This document shows, one piece after another, positions 59,075-64,000 of a DNA stretch of 64,000 bases. The notes under the pieces were generated by a model. That model worked only from the letters and a program-made list of their open reading frames with translations, was not told where the DNA came from and searched no databases. The position numbers were made by a program, and so were the translations under genes. The stretch's first letter is position 1. The number at the start of each line of letters is the position of its first letter. This DNA is from Derxia gummosa DSM 723 (GTDB taxonomy: Bacteria; Pseudomonadota; Gammaproteobacteria; Burkholderiales; Burkholderiaceae_E), in the NCBI RefSeq assembly GCF_000482785.1, contig NZ_AXWS01000007.1, forward strand, positions 806,001-870,000, in the 5' to 3' direction.

Positions 59075-59092
59075 GTAGACAGCTTTGTCTAC
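59075..59092. promoter_or_regulatory. TetR operator palindrome
   Basis: GTAGACA-GCTT-TGTCTAC is a perfect 18-bp inverted repeat in the short divergent gap between DUF1348 and tetR, with an additional half-site GCTGTCTACA at 59118-59127, just before the tetR ATG. TAGAC/GTCTA palindromes are a known TetR operator type. Confidence 0.75.
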
Positions 59093-59137
59093 CTTCAGGC
59101 TGGCACAGGTGGAACGAGCTGTCTACACTCGCGTTCC

Positions 59138-59785
59138 ATGACCTCACGCCCAGCCGCCAACCGCCGCGCCGCGCCGCCCGCGCCCGCCGACGCCCCGCCC
59201 TCCCCGCGCGAGCGCATCCTCGCCGCCGCGCACGACCTGTTCTACCGCGACGGCATCCGCGCGACCGGCATCGACGCGGTCATCGCCGCCGCCGGCGTCA
59301 CCAAGGTGACGTTCTATCGCCAGTTCCCGAGCAAGAACGATCTGGTGCGCGCCTTCCTCGACCATCGCCACGACGTGTGGATGGCCTGGTTCGTCGATGC
59401 GCTCGGCCGCCACGGCGCGCGCGAGGGCGGCGGCACGGCGCCGCTGCTCGGCGCGCTGGAGGAATGGTTCTCGGCCGACGCCTATCGCGGCTGCGCCTTC
59501 CTCAACACCGTGGTGGAACTGGGCAGCGACCTGCCCGAGGTGCGCGCAATCGCGCGGCGGCACAAGGCCGACATGACGGAGGTCATCGCCGGGCTGCTGC
59601 CTGCCGGCGATGCAAGCGCTCTCACCGCCACGCCCAGCAGTGGCGTCGGCAACGGAGCGACCGGCGCAGCCGAAGCCATCGCCACCGCCGTCGACGGCGC
59701 GATCCTGCGCGCCCAGATGGACGGCGCGCCCGGCCCCGCGCTCGCCGCCCTCGGCCGGCTGCTTGCGGCACTCGACCTTTCCTGA
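59138..59785 (+). CDS. TetR-family transcriptional regulator
   Basis: 215 aa. The N-terminal helix-turn-helix is [40 protein letters not shown] and [13 protein letters not shown]. The C-terminal ligand-binding domain is helical with a low-complexity stretch near 160-180. An Ala/Pro-rich N-terminal extension of about 20 residues precedes the DNA-binding domain. It is likely to repress itself and the divergent DUF1348 gene through the palindrome at 59075. Confidence 0.9.
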   Translation: MTSRPAANRRAAPPAPADAPPSPRERILAAAHDLFYRDGIRATGIDAVIAAAGVTKVTFYRQFPSKNDLVRAFLDHRHDVWMAWFVDALGRHGAREGGGTAPLLGALEEWFSADAYRGCAFLNTVVELGSDLPEVRAIARRHKADMTEVIAGLLPAGDASALTATPSSGVGNGATGAAEAIATAVDGAILRAQMDGAPGPALAALGRLLAALDLS

Positions 59786-59905
59786 TCGGCTCCACCTGTC
59801 CTCGTCGGAGAAAGCTGATAGAAGGCAACCCCGGCCGTGCGGCGGGCGCCGCAGCGTCCGCGCATCGCGCCGGCCGCCACCGCCAACAACGACAGGGACA
59901 CCCGC

Positions 59906-60754
59906 ATGACGCTCGCCAGACTCGCCCTCATCCTCGCCGCCGCGCTCGCGGCCGGCTGCACCCAGGTGGACACCGGCAACATCGGCATCTCGCGCACCTT
60001 CGGCAAGGTCGATCCCGACCCGCTGCCGCCGGGCGTCTACCTCTCGGTCATCCGTCGGGTGGACGAGTTCACGGCCAAGGAAGTCAGCTTCTCGCTCATG
60101 GACATGACGCCCAAGAGCCGCGACAACCTGACGATGAAGGACGTGGACATCGACATCTACTTCAAGGTGTCGCCGGCCGCGATCCCGGCGCTGTACGTGA
60201 AGTACCAGGGCGACGTGGTGCGCCATGCCGACATCGTGCAGGGCGGCAGCCGCGACCTCGTGATCGCCTACAGCCGGGTGTCGCGCGAGGCGCGCGAGGC
60301 CGTGTACAAGTCCATCGCCCAGCTCGATGCGACCACGATGCACACCAAGCGCGTCGAGCTGTCGGAGATGATCCGTGTCGCGCTCCAGACCGAACTCGAC
60401 GCGACCGACAAGGGCGCCTTCACGGTCACTGCCGTCAACGTGCGCAACCTGCTGACCGATCCGGCCATCGAAGCGGCGATCCGCCAGCGCGCCGAGACCG
60501 ACCAGGCCATCGAGCGCAAGCGCAAGGAAGTGGAGCTGGCCAAGGCCGAGGCCGAGCGGCTGATCGTCGAGGCCGAGGGCCAGGCGCGCGCCAACCGCAT
60601 CATCGCGGAGAGCATGACGCCCGCGCTGCGCGACATCCGCATCGCCGAGATCCAGCGCGAGGCGGCGGTGGCGCTGGCGTCCAAGCCGGGCAACACGGTG
60701 GTGGTGGGCAGCGGCGCGGCGACGCCGATCGTCAATCTGGGCGGAGCCCGCTGA
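59906..60754 (+). CDS. SPFH/prohibitin-family lipoprotein
   Basis: 282 aa. The lipobox LAAGC puts the lipid cysteine at residue 18. The SPFH domain follows (DTGNIGISRTFGKVDPDPLP, VDIDIYFKVSP, YSRVSREAREAVYKSIAQLD), then a charged coiled-coil segment (QAIERKRKEVELAKAEAERL). Such proteins form membrane scaffolds or modulate proteases. Most bacterial relatives have a transmembrane anchor rather than a lipid anchor, which makes this version of note. It stands alone 120 bp after tetR. Confidence 0.83.
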   Translation: MTLARLALILAAALAAGCTQVDTGNIGISRTFGKVDPDPLPPGVYLSVIRRVDEFTAKEVSFSLMDMTPKSRDNLTMKDVDIDIYFKVSPAAIPALYVKYQGDVVRHADIVQGGSRDLVIAYSRVSREAREAVYKSIAQLDATTMHTKRVELSEMIRVALQTELDATDKGAFTVTAVNVRNLLTDPAIEAAIRQRAETDQAIERKRKEVELAKAEAERLIVEAEGQARANRIIAESMTPALRDIRIAEIQREAAVALASKPGNTVVVGSGAATPIVNLGGAR

Positions 60755-60904
60755 AGACGCGCCGGGTCGCGCGCGGCGCGGCCCGACGACGCGCGCGGCC
60801 CGCACGCGCCGGCCGCCAGCGGCGCGACGGGCGCGCCGCATCGCTCACAATCGCGCGGTTCCGGGCGTCGCAGGCGACGCCCCAACCTTTCCGCAGGACC
60901 GCGC

Positions 60905-61666
60905 ATGACTTCTCCCGACCCCAGGACCATCCTCATCACCGGCGCGTCGCGCGGCATCGGCCGCGCCGTGGCCGAGGGCTTTCTCGTCGACGGCTGGCGC
61001 GTGGTGCTCGCCGCGCGCGACCAGGCCGCGCTCGATGCCTTCGCCGCCGAGGCCGCAGCGCGCGGCCAGCTCGCGCTGCCGGTGGCCTGCGACGTGGCCG
61101 ACGAAGCCTCGGTCGATGCGCTGTTCGAGCGCGTCAGGGCCGAGTGCGGCCGGCTCGACGTGCTGTTCAACAACGCGGGCGTGAGCGCGTTTGCCAGCAC
61201 GCCCGACGAGCTGAGCGTGGCCGACTGGAAACGCGTGGTGGACATCAACCTCACCGGCAGCTTCCTGTGCACGCGCGCGGCCTTCGCGCTCATGAAGGCG
61301 CAGTCGCCCCAGGGCGGCCGCATCATCAACAACGGCTCGATCTCGGCGCATGCGCCGCGCCCGCGCAGCGTGGCCTACACCGCGACCAAGCACGCGATCA
61401 CGGGCCTGACCAAGAGCACCTCGCTCGACGGCCGCCCATTCAGCATCTGCGCCGGCCAGATCGACATCGGCAACGCCGCGACCGAGATGGCGCAGGCGAT
61501 GGCGCGCGGCATCGTGCAGGCCAACGGGCAGGTGATGGTCGAGCCGCTGCTGGACGTGAAGCATGTGGTGGATGCGGTGCGCTACATGGCGGGGCTGCCG
61601 CTCGGGGCGAACGTGCAGAACATGACGGTGCTGGCGTCATCGATGCCGTTTGTCGGGCGCGGCTGA
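60905..61666 (+). CDS. Short-chain dehydrogenase/reductase
   Basis: 253 aa. The cofactor motif is [15 protein letters not shown] (13-27), followed by [10 protein letters not shown] and the catalytic Ser-Tyr-Lys set in [12 protein letters not shown] and [10 protein letters not shown]. It is a classical SDR likely using NADP(H) or NAD(H); the substrate cannot be given. It lies 150 bp after the SPFH gene, and a C element follows 44 bp after its stop. Confidence 0.9.
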   Translation: MTSPDPRTILITGASRGIGRAVAEGFLVDGWRVVLAARDQAALDAFAAEAAARGQLALPVACDVADEASVDALFERVRAECGRLDVLFNNAGVSAFASTPDELSVADWKRVVDINLTGSFLCTRAAFALMKAQSPQGGRIINNGSISAHAPRPRSVAYTATKHAITGLTKSTSLDGRPFSICAGQIDIGNAATEMAQAMARGIVQANGQVMVEPLLDVKHVVDAVRYMAGLPLGANVQNMTVLASSMPFVGRG

Positions 61667-61710
61667 GGTGCGTTTGCTTTGAGGCTGCGGTCCGGCGGCT
61701 TTGCTTCGCG

Positions 61711-61917
61711 TGGCGCGGCGGGGTGGTGATGACGGGCTCCAAGGCGGCGGTCGGCCCGACGGGCCGACTTCCCCCGAGATTGCGCGGCGGCCGGGCCCGG
61801 GGCGGAAACTCGCCGCTGCGCGGCTCAGACAGCCGCCCCTGAGCGCTGCGCGCTCACCCGGCCACCACGCAATCCCGGGGCGCCGCCAAGTCGCCCGCCA
61901 TCACTACCCCGCCACGC
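61711..61917 (-). repeat. C element copy 7
   Basis: Minus-strand stems are GAGCGC-GCA-GCGCTC, enclosing stem GGGGCGG/CCGCCCC around CTGTCTGA and GAGTTT, GCCGC-GCA-GCGGC, and GTCGGCCC/GGGCCGAC. The outer arms pair over about 38 bp with several mismatches. It has the same inner stems as copy 8 but faces the other way. Confidence 0.82.
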
Positions 61918-61970
61918 CCCGCCGATCCGGAACGGTTCGACGAGGCTCGGGCGAGCGTCGGGCACAGGAC

Positions 61971-62047
61971 TCGAAGCTCGAAGCTCGAAGCTCGAAGCTC
62001 GAAGCTCGAAGCTCGAAGCTCGAAGCTCGAAGCTCGAAGCTCGAAGC
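61971..62047 (+). repeat. TCGAAGC heptamer, 11 tandem copies
   Basis: Eleven perfect copies of the 7-bp unit TCGAAGC in non-coding DNA between two inverted C elements. A 7-bp unit would break any reading frame, and no gene overlaps. It is a minisatellite-type repeat likely to vary between strains, not a CRISPR array (no spacers). Confidence 0.95.
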
Positions 62048-62180
62048 TTGCAAAGGATTGCACCGCCAGCGCCGCGAAGCTAGGCCATCGATCCACACCA
62101 ACTGCCCACAACGACGCCCCAAGCCCGAAGCCTGCCCCTCCCCAACGTGCCGGCCTGCCGGCACGCATCGGCCCGTGACG

Positions 62181-62401
62181 GCGCCCGGGTGGCGCGGGGC
62201 GAGGGTGGCGGGCGACTCGGGAGCGCCTCGGCGGCGGCGCGTGGCCGGGTGAGCGCGCAGCGCTCAGGGGCGGCTGTCTGAGCCGCGCAGCGGCGAGTTT
62301 CCGCCCCGGGCCCGGCCACGCGCCGCCGCCGAGGGAAGTCGGCCCCTCGGGCCGACCGCTCCCGTCGAGCCCGCCACCCTCGCCCCGCGCCACCCCGGCG
62401 C
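62181..62401 (+). repeat. C element copy 8
   Basis: The outer arms (62181-62221 and 62361-62401) pair over about 40 bp. Inner stems are GAGCGC-GCA-GCGCTC, enclosing stem GGGGCGG/CCGCCCC with CTGTCTGA and GAGTTT, GCCGC-GCA-GCGGC, and GTCGGCCC/GGGCCGAC. It ends 10 bp before the convergent livF gene. Confidence 0.85.
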
Positions 62402-62410
62402 AAAGCCCCT

Positions 62411-63190
62411 TCACCCGAAGTACGCGGCCTTGACCTCGGGATCCTCCTTCAGCTCCGCCGTCGAGCCGCGCGCCACCACCCGCCCCTGCGCGAGCACATA
62501 GCCCCGATGCGCAACCGCCAGCGTCTGGTGCACGTTCTGCTCGACCAGCAGCACGGTGATGCCCATTTCGTTGATGCGCTTCACCACCGCGAAGGTCTCG
62601 GCCACGAACAGCGGCGACAGCCCGAGCGACGGCTCGTCGATGAGCAGCAGCTTTGGCGCCGCCATCAGCCCGCGGCCGATCGACAGCATCGCCTGCTCGC
62701 CGCCCGACATCGTCCCGCCCAGCTGGGCGCGGCGCTCGGCCAGGCGCGGGAAGATCGCGAACACCTCGTCCATGCGGCGCGCGACCTCGGCGCGGTCGGC
62801 GATGCCGAAGGCGCCGATGCGCAGGTTCTCCAGCACGGTCATCCTGCCGAACACCTTGCGCCCCTCGGGGATGCAGGCGATGCCGGCGCGGTTGACCAGA
62901 TGCGTCGCCAGCCCGGTGATGTCGCGCCCGCCGAAGCTCACCTTGCCCGCGCGCGGCGGCGTGAGCGACAGGATGGCGCGGATCAGCGTCGACTTGCCCG
63001 CGCCGTTCGCGCCGAGGATGCAGGTGATCTCGCCCGGCTCGACCTCGATCGACACGTCGGTCAGCACATCGGCCTTGCCGTAGGCGGCGGTCAGGCCCGA
63101 CACCACGAGCCGTGAAGATTCATCCGGCCTGCGGCTTTGCATGCCGTCGGCGCGCGGCAACGCGCCCGATCCCTTCAGCACCGCGTTCAT
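62411..63190 (-). CDS. livF: Branched-chain amino acid (or related) ABC transporter ATPase LivF
   Basis: 259 aa. Walker A is GANGAGKST, signature TMSGGEQAMLSIGRGLM, Walker B LLLIDEPSLGLSPL. The LivF type is shown by ACIPEGRKVFGRMTVLENLR. An N-terminal extension of about 27 residues precedes the usual start. Its ATG overlaps the livG stop (ATGA at 63190). The substrate (branched amino acids, urea or another small solute) cannot be told from the ATPase alone. Confidence 0.93.
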   Translation of the reverse strand: MNAVLKGSGALPRADGMQSRRPDESSRLVVSGLTAAYGKADVLTDVSIEVEPGEITCILGANGAGKSTLIRAILSLTPPRAGKVSFGGRDITGLATHLVNRAGIACIPEGRKVFGRMTVLENLRIGAFGIADRAEVARRMDEVFAIFPRLAERRAQLGGTMSGGEQAMLSIGRGLMAAPKLLLIDEPSLGLSPLFVAETFAVVKRINEMGITVLLVEQNVHQTLAVAHRGYVLAQGRVVARGSTAELKEDPEVKAAYFG

Positions 63191-63987
63191 GCCGCCTCCC
63201 GCTGTTCGCTCAGCGCCGCGCCCAGGTAGGCGCGCTGCACCTCGGGGTCGGACGCGACCTCGCGGTAGCGCCCCTCGCACAGCTTCCTGCCGTAGTTGAG
63301 CACCACGCAGCGGTCGGTGATGCGCTCGATCATGCCCATCTCGTGTTCGATGATGACGATGCTCAGGCCCGGCATGCGCTCGCGCACCGCGAGGATGTCG
63401 TCCATGAGCTGGCGGCATTCCTCGTGGGTCATGCCGGCCGAGGGTTCGTCGAGCAGCAGCAGGCGCGGCCGGCTCACGAGCGCGCGGCAGACCTCGATGC
63501 GGCGGCGGTCGATCATGCTCACCGCGCCGGCCGGCTCGTCGAGCCGGCGGCCGAGCGTCGGGCTGAAGCTGCTCGCCAGTTCATGCGCCAGCTCGCGCGA
63601 TTCGGTCACCTGCCTCGCCAGCGCCTTGCGACGGAACAGGTTGAAGCCGAGGCCGTGGTTCAGCGCCCGGTGGTGGCCGATCATGATGTTGTCGAACACG
63701 CTCAGGCCGAGGCACAGCCGCGAGCGCTGGAAGGTGCGCGTGATGCCCGCGCGGCACACCGCCTGCGGCGACAGCCCGAGGATCTCGCGGCCCTCGAAGT
63801 CGATGCTGCCGGCGCTTGCACGATAGACGCCCGTGACCACGTTGAAGAACGTCGTCTTGCCCGAGCCGTTGGGGCCGAGCAGCCCCAGCACCTCGCCGTG
63901 GCGGATGTCGAAGCTCAGGCCGTCGAGCGCCACCAGCCCGCCGAAGCGCATCGTCACGTTGTCGCACACGAGGATCGCGCCGCTCAT
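63187..63987 (-). CDS. livG: Branched-chain amino acid (or related) ABC transporter ATPase LivG
   Basis: 266 aa. Walker A is GPNGSGKTTFFNVVTGVYRA, Walker B LLLLDEPSAGMTHEE, and the LivG-type GITRTFQRSRLCLGLSVFDN is present. The signature motif is unusual: the expected LSGG is replaced around PAGAVSMIDRRRIEVCRALV, as in a subset of this family. A TGA at 63986-63984 overlapping the start fits the end of an upstream permease gene outside the window. It pairs with livF to energise the transporter. Confidence 0.92.
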   Translation of the reverse strand: MSGAILVCDNVTMRFGGLVALDGLSFDIRHGEVLGLLGPNGSGKTTFFNVVTGVYRASAGSIDFEGREILGLSPQAVCRAGITRTFQRSRLCLGLSVFDNIMIGHHRALNHGLGFNLFRRKALARQVTESRELAHELASSFSPTLGRRLDEPAGAVSMIDRRRIEVCRALVSRPRLLLLDEPSAGMTHEECRQLMDDILAVRERMPGLSIVIIEHEMGMIERITDRCVVLNYGRKLCEGRYREVASDPEVQRAYLGAALSEQREAA

Positions 63988-64000
63988 GACCGACCTCCCA

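Noticed and set aside
61971-62047. Possible CRISPR array
   Set aside because: The repeat unit is 7 bp and perfectly tandem with no spacers; it is a simple tandem repeat, unrelated to the type I-G cas genes 57 kb away.

Overview
This is a very GC-rich stretch of bacterial chromosome. The gene content (glycine betaine, dimethylglycine and sarcosine catabolism, a secA/DUF721 pair, a QseBC-like two-component system, LivFG transporter ATPases, a PhoX phosphatase) and the codon use fit a betaproteobacterium, most likely of the order Burkholderiales. No rRNA or tRNA gene is present to confirm this.

Layout. 1-5169 (minus): part of a type I-G (formerly I-U) CRISPR-Cas operon, cas3 fused to csb3, then csb1 (cas7) and a csb2 (cas5-cas6) cut by the window edge; the CRISPR array is not in view. 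5390-6156: a TacA/TacT-like toxin-antitoxin pair divergent from cas3. 6201-16000: housekeeping and orphan genes (ROK fructokinase, methyltransferase, GlgE, ferritin-like protein, an unknown gene pair, histidine phosphatase, DUF1275 membrane protein, riboflavin synthase). 16078-19816: an ECF sigma/anti-sigma pair, a BufA1-type bufferin, a fused BufB-BufC maturase and a DoxX protein, which together form a copper-stress RiPP-like operon. 19893-22155: phoX behind a clear Pho box. 22776-26236: secA and a divergent DUF721 gene. 26729-32722: split-barrel flavoproteins, a hemerythrin/cytochrome c operon preceded by an 11-bp-periodic CTTAG array, a CatB-like acetyltransferase and a Xre/RES toxin-antitoxin pair.

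33119-58021 (minus) is dominated by two catabolic operons. The first, dgcA-dgcB-etfA-etfB-gbcA-gbcB, takes glycine betaine to dimethylglycine and sarcosine. The second, soxB-soxD-soxA-soxG-sdaA-glyA-dipeptidase-DUF5943, takes sarcosine to glycine, serine and pyruvate. gbcB carries an apparent frameshift. Between them lie a qseBC-like pair, two lipoproteins and a LuxR-type regulator. 58563-64000 holds a DUF1348 gene, a divergent TetR regulator with a palindromic operator, an SPFH lipoprotein, an SDR dehydrogenase and livF/livG.

The most unusual signal lies in the gaps. Nine copies of a 190-230 nt element, here called the C element, occupy intergenic regions downstream of genes. Each copy is a giant nested palindrome: a roughly 30-42 bp outer stem encloses several inner hairpins, most with GCA triloops, and two conserved unpaired motifs (CTGTCTGA and GAGTT). 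Between copies the stem sequences differ but both arms change together, which is the mark of selection on, or a copying mechanism that preserves, secondary structure. I do not recognise it as a named family.
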